DNA from: a virus
Direction: 5' to 3' (one strand)
Virus record (IMG/VR): IMGVR_UViG_3300036790_000516
Coordinates: 1-54,787 of that record
Length of the DNA stretch: 54,787 nucleotides
Shown here: one piece after another, positions 33,340 to 40,184 of the stretch
How positions within the stretch are numbered: the first letter of the stretch is position 1
How the letters are laid out: each line of letters opens with the position of its first letter
Made by a program: the position numbers and the translations under genes
The notes under the pieces: model-generated
What the model saw: only the letters and a program-made list of their open reading frames with translations
Database searches by the model: none
Told to the model about the DNA's origin: nothing

Positions 33340-33999
33340 TCACGCCTCCCAGTACGGCCCGCTTGCCCCATACCTGAATCCAAGATGATTCATGCGCACG
33401 CCCGGCATCACGCCGACCCTGAATCCGGCCGCCTCGATCTCCCGGCAGATGGTCTCGTCGGTGTGCCGGGGCTCGCAGGCGGCGAATGTCTTGAGGATGC
33501 CGCGGCGGACGAAGGCGACGCCGCCGACGCTATGGCGGTCGATGATCTCAGATGGCCAGGCGGCAGCGGTTGACCTGTCGGATGACCAAGTGTCCCACTC
33601 AGCGATAAGATTGGCGTTCTCGATCACGCTCACCGCCGTCAGCAGGCCGTACGCGGGATTGGCCCGCAGGATGCGCACGCCGTCGGCGACGAACGTCCTG
33701 CCGAGGATCAAACAGTCGTCGTCGGCGACGATGTAAACGTCCCCCGCCGCGTGCTCCTCGGCGAAACGCTTGGCTTCCATGTGAAACTGGCTCCCGTTCG
33801 AGTCCGTCGAGTGAGCCCGCTGCAAATAGACCTTGGCGTCCTTTTGCATCCACCAACGCCCATGAACCAAGACGGCCATACTATGCCGTAAATCGCGACG
33901 TTCTCCCGACGGAATCCAAGACCGCACGAACACGTCGATCCTCTCCGCCTCCGCCACCTCCGCCGCCCCGCCCGCCTCACCCGGCATCGCCAGATCCAT
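33340..33999 (-). CDS. Glycosyltransferase-like protein (GT-A fold)
   Basis: 219 residues. IDVFVRSWIPSGERRDLRHS begins the fold, then DVYIVADDDCLILGRTF holds the DxD-type site, and a late ETICREIEAAGFRVGVMPG resembles the ED/catalytic loop. The first 19 residues are weak and overlap the previous gene, so the true start may be later, near Ile21. Third GT-like protein in this operon. Confidence 0.6.
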   Translation of the reverse strand: MDLAMPGEAGGAAEVAEAERIDVFVRSWIPSGERRDLRHSMAVLVHGRWWMQKDAKVYLQRAHSTDSNGSQFHMEAKRFAEEHAAGDVYIVADDDCLILGRTFVADGVRILRANPAYGLLTAVSVIENANLIAEWDTWSSDRSTAAAWPSEIIDRHSVGGVAFVRRGILKTFAACEPRHTDETICREIEAAGFRVGVMPGVRMNHLGFRYGASGPYWEA

Positions 34000-34393
34000 C
34001 GCCGCCCTTTAGCCACGCTCCCTGCGCCGCCGCATCGTTCGCCCCCGTCCACGCCTCCACCTTCACCTTGCGCTTGGCTTGGCGCCGGGCGAACCGCTCC
34101 TGCGCATTCGGCAGCGGCGGATACTTGAGCGCCAACGCTACAGCCTCGCCGGCCAGCCTGGCCACCTCTTTCGCCGTTGGCGGCGTCGGGCTCCGGTGGT
34201 ACTGGAGGTCCAGCAGCCCAGTGATCTTGTCGATCACCGTGTTCAGCCGCGGCTGGTCCCAGCGCGGCTTACGCGCCGACAGCACCTCCCCGAACCACGC
34301 CCGCACCTCCGGCACGTCAAATGGCATGCCGCGCTCCCGCACCGGTTCAAACCTCGCGCTAAACTCCGTCAGATCCAAGTCCAGAATCGCCAT
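33977..34393 (-). CDS. Hypothetical protein (138 aa)
   Basis: Start preceded by GGGGGGAGGAGCGGCG. Helical, basic protein (EVRAWFGEVLSARKPRWDQP; AKEVARLAGEAVALALKYPP; FARRQAKRKVKVEAW). It overlaps its neighbours on both sides by tens of bases. No family recognised; possibly a DNA-binding or assembly factor. Confidence 0.5.
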   Translation of the reverse strand: MAILDLDLTEFSARFEPVRERGMPFDVPEVRAWFGEVLSARKPRWDQPRLNTVIDKITGLLDLQYHRSPTPPTAKEVARLAGEAVALALKYPPLPNAQERFARRQAKRKVKVEAWTGANDAAAQGAWLKGGDGSGDAG

Positions 34394-34619
34394 CGCCGCT
34401 CCTCCCCCCTCGCCGCTTGTTGAACACCTCGGCCAGTAATCGTTTCACGGCCATCCCTGGGTCCTGATACCACGACCGCCGAGGCCGGGGAAACCGCACG
34501 TTCGCCGCCCCCTCAAGCAACTCCAGCGTCGCTGGATCGTAGTACCGGAGCCAGTTGAAGCATAAATAGCGTAGATACTGACCACGTTGTAGGTCAAATT
34601 TTTGTTGGGGCGTATACAT
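34359..34619 (-). CDS. First gene of the leftward glycosylation operon (86 aa)
   Basis: Short protein with Tyr/Arg-rich N-terminal half (KFDLQRGQYLRYLCFNWLRY) and basic middle (RFPRPRRSWYQDP). The final Gly/Ser/Asp-rich stretch overlaps the next gene. The ATG has no ribosome site and lies 8 nt from a good -10 element, implying a leaderless mRNA. Unrecognised. Confidence 0.5.
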   Translation of the reverse strand: MYTPQQKFDLQRGQYLRYLCFNWLRYYDPATLELLEGAANVRFPRPRRSWYQDPGMAVKRLLAEVFNKRRGGRSGDGDSGLGSDGV

Positions 34620-34627
34620 GAGGCAAG

Positions 34628-34657
34628 ATTATTGGCGCATGTGAGATACCATGTCAA
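34628..34657 (-). promoter_or_regulatory. Leftward promoter, leaderless
   Basis: On the minus strand, TTGACA (34652-34657), 18-nt spacer, AATAAT (34628-34633), then 8 nt to the ATG at 34619. Near-consensus at both boxes. Confidence 0.6.
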
Positions 34658-34740
34658 GGACTCTTTTAGGCCCGCGATGGATGGAAGACCGCACAAAATT
34701 GACGAAATATATGTATACGAGGGATGTGTTACAGAATTGA

Positions 34741-34951
34741 ATTCCATATTGCGTGGGCGCTATAACGTTGTTACGTCGTAGGTTGCCAGAACCCGCTATG
34801 GTAGACAAGCATCGATGTTTTATTCCATTATGGAGTGCAAAATGCCATTATGTAGTATCGAAAATCGGCGTTGTGGACTCCATATTGCAAAACTAAGTCG
34901 TTGAGTCTATAGGTACTTACATAGCCGATTCGGTTCGTTGCAATATGGAGT
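34741..34951. repeat. Repeated CCATATTGC motif with a 14-bp inverted repeat
   Basis: ATTCCATATTGC at 34741-34752; ACTCCATATTGCAA at 34877-34890; its exact complement TTGCAATATGGAGT at 34938-34951 (47-bp spacing); and TCCATTATGGA at 34824-34834 followed by another CCATTATG at 34845. Several related, oppositely oriented sites suggest repressor operators or origin iterons. Confidence 0.6.
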
Positions 34952-35021
34952 TCCTATACCTACCTACCTACCGTATGCTGTAGCTACGTCCACGCGTTTA
35001 CCCCGCGTGTACTCCGCTTTT

Positions 35022-35049
35022 AAAAAAAAAATAACGTGCGCCGACGGCG
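35022..35049 (-). terminator. Putative leftward intrinsic terminator
   Basis: On the minus strand a short GC hairpin (CGCC-GTC-GGCG, 35039-35049) is followed after 7 nt by ten T residues (35022-35031). It lies 91 bp past the last gene of the 37643-35140 operon. The stem is short, so strength is uncertain. Confidence 0.4.
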
Positions 35050-35139
35050 TCGTATCTCAAAACCGCTTTCTCCCCCTTTCGCCTTAACTATTGTCGGCGG
35101 GAAATGTCGGCGGATGGGGTAGTTTCGTTACATTGTTGG

Positions 35140-35490
35140 TCACGGCGTCACCGCCGTCCTCGTCATCACCATCGGCTTCAGGAATCCCGTCAAGGCGCGG
35201 GCGTCGTAGCGGATCGTCACCGACTTCATCGCGGCGTCCGTCGTGACCTCCATCGCCGACGGGTCCAGCAGCAGCCCAGCCGCCACCGTCTTCGCCCATG
35301 CGGACGGATTGCAGGCGGGCACGGCTTGCGCCTGGCAGACCGCTGCTTGCGTGGCCACGTAGGACAGCGTGACCGCCTGCTGCTCGAACCACAACAGGTC
35401 GGCGCCGGCCAGCAGCAGGAACAGCAGGACGGGGAGGGTGAGGGCGAACTCGAGCAGGACCGCGCCGCGCTGGCGGCGTTGGCGTCTCAT
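35140..35490 (-). CDS. TadE-like pseudopilin
   Basis: 116 residues. The N-terminus MRRQRRQRGAVLLEFALTLP has a basic leader, a Gly9/Ala10 prepilin-peptidase-type cleavage point and Glu at +5 (Glu14). A hydrophobic helix (VLLFLLLAGADLLW) follows, exactly the TadE/TadG signature. The C-terminal domain (residues 50-116) is small with one Cys pair. TadE-type pseudopilins are minor components of the Tad (Flp) pilus system of bacteria. In a phage it could interfere with or modify host pili. ATGA overlap with the upstream gene. Confidence 0.7.
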   Translation of the reverse strand: MRRQRRQRGAVLLEFALTLPVLLFLLLAGADLLWFEQQAVTLSYVATQAAVCQAQAVPACNPSAWAKTVAAGLLLDPSAMEVTTDAAMKSVTIRYDARALTGFLKPMVMTRTAVTP

Positions 35491-35975
35491 ACGCCCCTCC
35501 CCTCGGCACGAGTGATGGCCGCTTCAGCTTCCTTGATAGTTTTAACGAAGGCCACCATCCGTTGTAGATAGTCCAGCTGGCTGTCCCCCATTGTGTTGCT
35601 TATCAGCTCGTAACGCCCGATTAGGCCGTAGAGCCCCTTGAGCGCCGTTAGCAGCTCCGTTGTCACGTCGTCTCGGTCGCCCCATAGATCCCCCCTCCGC
35701 TGCGGTGGTTTATCGTCGTCCACCTCCGGCCCCGCGATGTCAGGGACCTCCCCGACGGGTTCCGCTGTCTCGGCCGTTACCGGCTGTTCCGGGGGCGCGG
35801 AAAGTATCTCGGGATAGCCGGGGACCGTCACCGCGCGAATGACGATTTCGCTTCCCTGGCGCCAGTCCCGCACGTATTTGGTCCCGTGCAGCGACCGCGC
35901 GACTTGCTGCTCCACTTGGGAGCGCGGGCCGACGAATTCGTAGATCCGCAGCACGCGAACGATATCCTCGCTCAT
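35487..35975 (-). CDS. Hypothetical protein (162 aa)
   Basis: Start MSEDIVRVLRIYEFVGP with GGGGGGATCT upstream, ATGA-coupled on both sides. The beta-rich first 60 residues (VRVLRIYEFVGPRSQVEQQV..EIVIRAVTVPGY) are followed by an acidic Pro-rich linker and a C-terminal helical domain. No family recognised. Its coupling to the TadE-like gene suggests joint function or simple operon economy. Confidence 0.55.
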   Translation of the reverse strand: MSEDIVRVLRIYEFVGPRSQVEQQVARSLHGTKYVRDWRQGSEIVIRAVTVPGYPEILSAPPEQPVTAETAEPVGEVPDIAGPEVDDDKPPQRRGDLWGDRDDVTTELLTALKGLYGLIGRYELISNTMGDSQLDYLQRMVAFVKTIKEAEAAITRAEGRGV

Positions 35976-36076
35976 AGATCCCCCCTCCGCTTGCGCCCCA
36001 CGATCCACATGCACAGGGCGGTCACCAGGCCGCCGATCCACAGGTACGTCGCGGGCGTCATCGTCATGACGTTCAT
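35972..36076 (-). CDS. 34-residue membrane peptide
   Basis: ATGA overlaps at both ends. One hydrophobic helix (YLWIGGLVTALCMWIVG) followed by a basic end (RKRRGDL), a positive-inside single-pass topology. Translation supported by the coupling. Could be an inhibitor peptide acting at the membrane. Confidence 0.45.
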   Translation of the reverse strand: MNVMTMTPATYLWIGGLVTALCMWIVGRKRRGDL

Positions 36077-36321
36077 AAGTCCACCCCCTCAAATAGCGCG
36101 TCGAAACAGTTGCCGCAGGTCCCGGAGATCAACAGTTCCCGTTCGTCGGCGGACAGCGACGGGATGGCCCTTTGGATGGTCTGACCACTCGTCCACGCAA
36201 GCCATTGCTTCTCGGGGATGGAGAATCGGAAGGGAGCCTTGCAGCTATCGCAAGTAGCGTCCACAATGACCACCGGCTCCCCGTTGCGCATCGTATCGGC
36301 CACGGCGCGATACATCACCAT
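36073..36321 (-). CDS. Small zinc-ribbon-like protein (82 aa)
   Basis: CDSCKAPFRF and CGNCFDALFE form two Cys pairs, 41 residues apart, likely binding one zinc. Start and stop are within overlaps with neighbours. No other features; role unknown, possibly a transcription-associated small protein. Confidence 0.5.
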   Translation of the reverse strand: MVMYRAVADTMRNGEPVVIVDATCDSCKAPFRFSIPEKQWLAWTSGQTIQRAIPSLSADERELLISGTCGNCFDALFEGVDL

Positions 36322-36650
36322 TTCTCTTCGTCGTTGACCTTCGCCACGGCCTTATCGACACGCGTTTTGAGGTCGCTGAACGCCCGACTCGGCGCCTCCT
36401 CTTGAGCCTGGCGCGAATGGTAGGCGTCGAGTTGCGCCTGCATCACTCGCGCTGCGCCAGTCGTCGTAAACTCGACGTTGAGCACGTCCCCCAGCGCGAT
36501 GCCGACGATGGACATCTCGTCCTCGTCGATCCGCACCGTTTGCATCATGGCCACCTTGAAGGCGTCCCGCTCGTCGGGCGGGCCGAATCGCAGCGTCACC
36601 GACCGCTTGCCGTCCGGCGCGAGGGCCAGTCCTACCACTTTGGCTTGCAT
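36315..36650 (-). CDS. Hypothetical protein (111 aa)
   Basis: ATG with GGAGGGACGC upstream, one-base TAATG overlap with the preceding gene. Beta-rich first half (AKVVGLALAPDGKRSVTLRF..IVGIALGDVLNVEF), helical second half with a basic end. Possibly a small binding protein. No family recognised. Confidence 0.5.
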   Translation of the reverse strand: MQAKVVGLALAPDGKRSVTLRFGPPDERDAFKVAMMQTVRIDEDEMSIVGIALGDVLNVEFTTTGAARVMQAQLDAYHSRQAQEEAPSRAFSDLKTRVDKAVAKVNDEEKW

Positions 36651-36922
36651 TAGCGTCCCTCCGCGCGGACGATGGCCGCCCCTTGAATGAGTTTCGGAAA
36701 GCTTTCCCATGAGATTGTGCGGAAGTCTTTCAGCGTCATAGGCCCGTCGCTACCATAAAACTTCCCGTTCCATTCGACAAAGGCGTCGTATCTTGGCCGT
36801 CCAGTTTCCGGGCAATGGTCGCAGGCCTCGCCAACCATCCAACCAATCGGCGCATAGATTGGAGGCAATACGTCCAACATTTCGTAAAAGCGCTCCTCTG
36901 TCACTTCGATAAAGGTTGTCAT
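36650..36922 (-). CDS. Hypothetical protein (90 aa), DUF1419-like
   Basis: FIEVTEERFYEMLDVLPP followed by GWMVGEACDH..GRPRYDAFVEWNGKFY and an acidic end resembles the DUF1419 proteins found on rhizobial plasmids and phages. Function of that family is unknown. The resemblance is by memory of the pattern and needs checking. Part of the TadE-like operon. Confidence 0.5.
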   Translation of the reverse strand: MTTFIEVTEERFYEMLDVLPPIYAPIGWMVGEACDHCPETGRPRYDAFVEWNGKFYGSDGPMTLKDFRTISWESFPKLIQGAAIVRAEGR

Positions 36923-37098
36923 TTCGTCGATCCTCCCGTCGCGTCTTCGATTGGCTCCCCCACCGTCCCAATACCCCCCGGAACGCGTTGAGAGCCTGTT
37001 TGCCGCGTTCCAGCCGTCCAGTTGGACCATCCCCACCTTGAAAGCCGTCCAGCGGCGTCCGGGCGTCCTGCGCCCGAAAACGCCGCCGTCGGCCCCAT
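36919..37098 (-). CDS. Doubtful small ORF (59 aa)
   Basis: Fills the only real gap in this operon and ends in an ATGA overlap with the DUF1419-like start. The protein is Gly/Arg/Thr-rich low complexity (AGRPDAAGRLSRWGWSNW) and a competing reading frame looks about as plausible. Only the coupling supports it. Confidence 0.25.
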   Translation of the reverse strand: MGPTAAFSGAGRPDAAGRLSRWGWSNWTAGTRQTGSQRVPGGIGTVGEPIEDATGGSTK

Positions 37099-37150
37099 CG
37101 CCCGCCCCCGGCAACTGGAGGGTAAACGCGGGGGCGGGGAGCTTGTCGTG

Positions 37151-37384
37151 TTAATCGGCCGCGTCCACCACCCCCACCGACAATTCGGCCAGCAATCCCG
37201 CCCTAGCCTGTCCGGTCAACGGCCGGCCGTTGTCGCGGTACAGCTTGCCTCCGCGATGATGACGGTCAAGGTGTTCCGCGTACGCTCGCCACCGGACCGA
37301 GGCACCGCAGAAGGAGCAGCACGTTGTCTTGCCATCGGGATGCGTACTCCCACAGGCATTGCAAAAGTAATCTCGCGGCGCCAT
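37151..37384 (-). CDS. Small zinc-finger protein (77 aa)
   Basis: Strong ribosome site GGGAGGGAATGGGAG before ATG. FCNACGSTHPDGKTTCCSFCG provides two CxxC pairs and AEHLDRHH a His cluster, so one or two zincs are likely. Resembles small HNH-less zinc proteins in phage early operons. Function unknown. Confidence 0.55.
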   Translation of the reverse strand: MAPRDYFCNACGSTHPDGKTTCCSFCGASVRWRAYAEHLDRHHRGGKLYRDNGRPLTGQARAGLLAELSVGVVDAAD

Positions 37385-37445
37385 CTCCCATTCCCTCCCG
37401 TTGCGGCGGTTGGGCGCCCGCCGTTGCGCCCCTTCCCATCGCCGG

Positions 37446-37643
37446 CTACCTCCCGCAGCTGATAATCAGCGCGTCCAGCCCGTTCAGCTTGGGATAGGTC
37501 GTCGGGTCGGCGCCGTTCTCGCAGCTGACCGCCACCTCGCTGATGCTCAGCCGCGACACCTTGTACAAGGCCTTCGCCGTCGTTGCCTTCGCCAGCATCG
37601 CCACGACCAGTACGGTTAACGCCACCGCCGCCAGAATACGCAT
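37446..37643 (-). CDS. Small exported protein (65 aa)
   Basis: GGAGGGCGGCGAAC precedes ATG. N-terminal signal or anchor (MRILAAVALTVLVVAMLAKA, cleavage perhaps after TTAKA), then about 42 residues with two cysteines (CENGADPTTY..LIISCG) that could form a disulfide. First gene of the leftward operon ending in the TadE-like gene; it would work outside the cytoplasm. Confidence 0.55.
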   Translation of the reverse strand: MRILAAVALTVLVVAMLAKATTAKALYKVSRLSISEVAVSCENGADPTTYPKLNGLDALIISCGR

Positions 37644-37697
37644 GTTCGCCGCCCTCCAGTTGGAACGCTCGATACGCTCCGTTGTCCTACGCTCGCC

Positions 37698-37726
37698 ACC
37701 TTAATCGTATTCGCTACGGATGTCAA
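37698..37726 (-). promoter_or_regulatory. Leftward promoter with a normal leader
   Basis: Minus-strand TTGACA (37721-37726), 17-nt spacer, TAAGGT (37698-37703), about 48 nt ahead of the exported-protein ATG, which has a good ribosome site. Confidence 0.45.
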
Positions 37727-37892
37727 GCGGAATCGTCAACGCCAACGAAAATCGGTACTCGTAGTACGACGCTCGCAGCACGACGGCGACGACGCTGGGA
37801 CGCTGGCCGGAGCGCCCGCGAACCTTTCGCCACGCCATCGCCGACCGGGACGCCACGGCGCATCCTTATCGCCATCGCACGCGAATCGCCGA

Positions 37893-37922
37893 TTGACGCG
37901 CTGAATGCGGCCATAGTAGCGT
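37893..37922 (+). promoter_or_regulatory. Putative promoter giving a leaderless regulator mRNA
   Basis: TTGACG (37893-37898), 18-nt spacer, TAGCGT (37917-37922), then 7 nt to the GTG at 37930. No ribosome site. Confidence 0.45.
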
Positions 37923-37929
37923 TTGGCCC

Positions 37930-38250
37930 GTGAACGATCAGGTCACGCCCGTTGAACGTGAAGACTCGAATCGACGCAGGAGGATTCGCTGGCGCAAACG
38001 AACGCGACGCGGACCTGCGTCTCCTGCGGCGCTAGAACGATTGAAAAGCGGCGCGTCTCTTGCCGAAGTCGCGCGTCACGCGCACGCTACGCATCGCGCC
38101 GTGAGTAATTTGTTGACCGGGAAGACGCCGAAGCGCGAGCCGCTCGTCGTCACCGTCGCGCGCGTCCTGCGGGTGAGCGTACCGCGATTGCAGCGAACGA
38201 TAGCGCTGTTCGCGCGGCCGTCGGCGACATCGTCAACGCCTGAACGATAA
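37930..38250 (+). CDS. XRE-type helix-turn-helix regulator (106 aa)
   Basis: GTG start. A very basic N-terminal arm (NRRRRIRWRKRTRRG) is followed by a Cro/CI-like HTH (KSGASLAEVARHAHATHRAVSNLLTG and on, residues 40-95). A single rightward gene between two leftward operons, apparently from a leaderless mRNA. It is the best candidate for a repressor binding the palindromes at 38255, 40167 or 34877. Confidence 0.6.
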   Translation: MNDQVTPVEREDSNRRRRIRWRKRTRRGPASPAALERLKSGASLAEVARHAHATHRAVSNLLTGKTPKREPLVVTVARVLRVSVPRLQRTIALFARPSATSSTPER

Positions 38251-38560
38251 CGTTGGCGATGGCGCCAATCGCCGTCAATCGCCGTCCCTGGGAGTAATCA
38301 CCGTAGTCATCATCGCAACGTCGTTAACGTGTTGCTGACGCCGTTGTCGCCGCCGTGGGCGCTGCCGTCGTCGCGGGCGCCCACGCCCACGCCTGCCAGC
38401 GCGTCGTCGTCGCCATCGTCAACGCCATCGCCATCGTCCCGCGCGCCGGCGCCGTCCAGGGGCCCCAATCGCGCGATCGCCAAGCCCCCGCCGCGCGGAG
38501 GGTAGAGGGGACGCGCGGGCGAAAACACCCCTCCGTCGATACCATCTCCCATGCCTCCAC
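38251..38560. other. 310-bp intergenic region between convergent genes
   Basis: No credible gene; the overlapping ORFs are low-complexity Gly/Asp or Ala/Val chains from CGTCGTCGCCATCGTC-like repeats. Contains GGCGAT-GGCGCCA-ATCGCC (38255-38273), GGGGCCCC and ATCGCGCGAT palindromes, and many CATCGTCAACGCC-like direct words. Confidence 0.5.
38255..38273. repeat. Inverted repeat just past the XRE regulator
   Basis: GGCGAT and ATCGCC arms around GGCGCCA; possible operator, or start of the repetitive intergenic block. Confidence 0.35.
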
Positions 38561-38941
38561 CTAAGCCGCTTCGGTTGGCGGGTCCTGCGTCGTGGGAGGC
38601 GGCGTGGGAGGCGGCGGTTCGGGCGGCGGCGATTGCGCTTCGTCCTCGGCGATCATCCCGCCGAGCAGCATGAGATAGGTGATGGCGTCCACGATCCGCC
38701 CGAAAACAGGCTCGCTTGAGTAGGTCTGGCCGTTCTGAACGTAGGACTCTATCGCGTCGAGATGTTTGGTGAGATAGACGAGCAGGACCTTGTTGCGCGG
38801 GAGGTTCAGGCGCGCGGCAAGTCGATTGAAGTTGTCGAAGCGGTTGGCGGTCTGCGAATATTCCTTCCCCTTGGTCTCGCTCATGCGCCGGACCTGCGTC
38901 ACGATTCGCTCGGCGATCCTGTCGAACTCGTCGAAGGTCAT
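38561..38941 (-). CDS. Conserved-type phage protein (126 aa), Nmad1-like pattern
   Basis: The core RMSETKGKEYSQTANRFDNFNR .. VYLTKHLDAIESYV .. RIVDAITYLMLLGGMIAEDE is an all-helical pattern seen in small phage proteins related to nucleotide-modification-associated domains (K-x-EY..NRFxNF). The last 30 residues are Pro-rich low complexity. ATGA-coupled upstream. Possible role in nucleotide metabolism or regulation; similarity judged by eye. Confidence 0.5.
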   Translation of the reverse strand: MTFDEFDRIAERIVTQVRRMSETKGKEYSQTANRFDNFNRLAARLNLPRNKVLLVYLTKHLDAIESYVQNGQTYSSEPVFGRIVDAITYLMLLGGMIAEDEAQSPPPEPPPPTPPPTTQDPPTEAA

Positions 38942-39147
38942 TGAACGATCGACGACTTCGGCTTCGCGAGGTGGGCGTTGATCTCGGCGAGCTGGGCGGC
39001 GATCTCCCAGTTGGCCTGGAGGGTGTGCATGGCGATCGTCACCATGAGCTGGTTGGGGTCGGCGTCCTTGGGGTCGGCGCTGCCCGACTGCTTTGCCAGC
39101 CCGGTGATCATGGCGTTGAATACGTTGCGGCATTCCTTGGCGGTCAT
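38938..39147 (-). CDS. Small helical protein (69 aa)
   Basis: ATGA overlaps at both ends. Two helices (ECRNVFNAMITGLAKQS; QLMVTIAMHTLQANWEIAAQ). No family recognised. Confidence 0.5.
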   Translation of the reverse strand: MTAKECRNVFNAMITGLAKQSGSADPKDADPNQLMVTIAMHTLQANWEIAAQLAEINAHLAKPKSSIVQ

Positions 39148-39560
39148 CGACTCGTCCTCTGCGATCGCAAGGACAGCTCGACGGCCTGCGTCAACGCAGT
39201 CATCGCGGCGTCCAAGGTCACATTCTTGCCCAGCTTGCAGTCGGTAACCTTGTCGGTCGTCCAGTCCCAGTCGGAGCCCTTGACTTTGCTGGCATGGTCG
39301 ACGCAAGACAGCAGCAGCGTTCCCGCATCGTCTTCGATCTTTAGGTCCCCGGTGCCATCGTTGTAGGTGACAGTTAGCAAGGGCGAGGCGGGGGTGGAGA
39401 ACTGTAATGGCCCGTCGATGGTCGCCGTCGTGCAATCGGAGCCAACGCAGGAGGCCTTTTGTATCGGCGAAGTGGGCGGCGTCTTGTCCTGTGACAGCTC
39501 TTGTCGCGCCCACACCGCCAGCGCCGCGAACATCATCGCCGCAATTATCGTTGTCTTCAT
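39144..39560 (-). CDS. Exported protein (138 aa)
   Basis: Signal peptide MKTTIIAAMMFAALAVWA, then a beta-rich domain with several Cys (SCVGSDC, LSCVDH, DCKLG) suited to disulfides. ATG preceded by GGAGACCGACG. An early-type operon gene directed to the periplasm. No family recognised. Confidence 0.55.
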   Translation of the reverse strand: MKTTIIAAMMFAALAVWARQELSQDKTPPTSPIQKASCVGSDCTTATIDGPLQFSTPASPLLTVTYNDGTGDLKIEDDAGTLLLSCVDHASKVKGSDWDWTTDKVTDCKLGKNVTLDAAMTALTQAVELSLRSQRTSR

Positions 39561-39570
39561 CGTCGGTCTC

Positions 39571-39750
39571 CTAGCAGGCCCATAGCGAGCATACGGCGTT
39601 GTAGATCAACTGGCGCATGCGCTTGGCCCTCTTGTGAATTCCACAATGCCCCCAAGTGGACGGCTTGTACCGGTCAAGTTCCGCCCCGCAGGTGCAATGC
39701 TCTCGTTCGATTTCGTCAACCAGGGCCTCCATCTCCTCGCGAACGGTCAT
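39571..39750 (-). CDS. Small Cys/His protein (59 aa)
   Basis: HCTCGAEL and HCGIHKRAK with a late CSLWAC suggest metal binding. ATGA-coupled upstream, GGGAGGGCAGGAACG ribosome site. Helical N-terminus (REEMEALVDEIERE). Confidence 0.5.
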   Translation of the reverse strand: MTVREEMEALVDEIEREHCTCGAELDRYKPSTWGHCGIHKRAKRMRQLIYNAVCSLWAC

Positions 39751-39926
39751 CGTTCCTGCCCTCCCGTCGTCTGTCGTCGTCCCAGCCGCCCGAGCGGTGC
39801 CCCGCATCTCCCGCAGATCGCCACCGGCTTCCCGTCGTATCTCCCCAGGCGAAAGCGGTGCGCGAGGCCGGCGGGGGTGCCGTCAACGCAACAATCGCCG
39901 CGGGGGGCGTGCTTGGGGGCGCTCAC
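39747..39926 (-). CDS. Small zinc-finger-like protein (59 aa)
   Basis: GTG in a GTGA overlap with the upstream stop. CC near residue 12 and CGRCG near residue 38 may bind zinc, and the chain ends TTGGQER. Coupled at both ends. Confidence 0.45.
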   Translation of the reverse strand: MSAPKHAPRGDCCVDGTPAGLAHRFRLGRYDGKPVAICGRCGAPLGRLGRRQTTGGQER

Positions 39927-40144
39927 TTGCGCCGCCCTTTCGCGATGCGCCCGGCGAATCGCTTCCCCCACCTCGCCTCGTTGGCCTTCTCGACGTTGAC
40001 CAGCGCGGCGTCCATCTTGGCCTTGGACTTGGACCGGCCGCCCTTGCGCCCCAGCTCCTTGAGGTAGAGGCGCAGGCGCTCGTCGATCCCGGCGCCGGTC
40101 GGCGGCTTGGTCGCTTTCGTCGTTTTCGCCGCCGCGTCGGCCAT
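39923..40144 (-). CDS. Small basic protein, first gene of leftward early operon (73 aa)
   Basis: Lys/Arg-rich with a GRKGGRSKSKAKMDAALVNV core; likely DNA binding. The ATG lies 10 nt after a minus-strand -10, with no ribosome site, so the message is nearly leaderless. It could be a regulator acting at the adjacent operator. Confidence 0.5.
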   Translation of the reverse strand: MADAAAKTTKATKPPTGAGIDERLRLYLKELGRKGGRSKSKAKMDAALVNVEKANEARWGKRFAGRIAKGRRK

Positions 40145-40154
40145 CGCGCCCGCG

Positions 40155-40184
40155 ACCCTACCACGCCGAAGCCGCTTCCGTCAA
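40155..40184 (-). promoter_or_regulatory. Leftward promoter of the divergent pair
   Basis: Minus-strand TTGACG (40179-40184), 18-nt spacer, TAGGGT (40155-40160); ATG at 40144. Confidence 0.45.

Larger units (their letters stand above)
34620..35139. other. 520-bp gene-free, AT-rich regulatory gap
   Basis: No convincing ORF. It holds the promoter for the leftward 34619 operon, the (-) terminator of the upstream operon, a 14-bp inverted repeat pair, extra copies of CCATATTGC/CCATTATGG words, (TACC)4 at 34957-34972 and an A10 run. Composition differs sharply from the coding DNA. Candidate replication origin, operator array or recently acquired control DNA. Confidence 0.6.

Noticed and set aside
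38310-38564. Overlapping ORFs on both strands in the 38.3-38.6 kb gap
   Set aside because: Products are low-complexity Gly/Asp or Ala/Val repeats with no ribosome sites; explained by repetitive GC-rich DNA.
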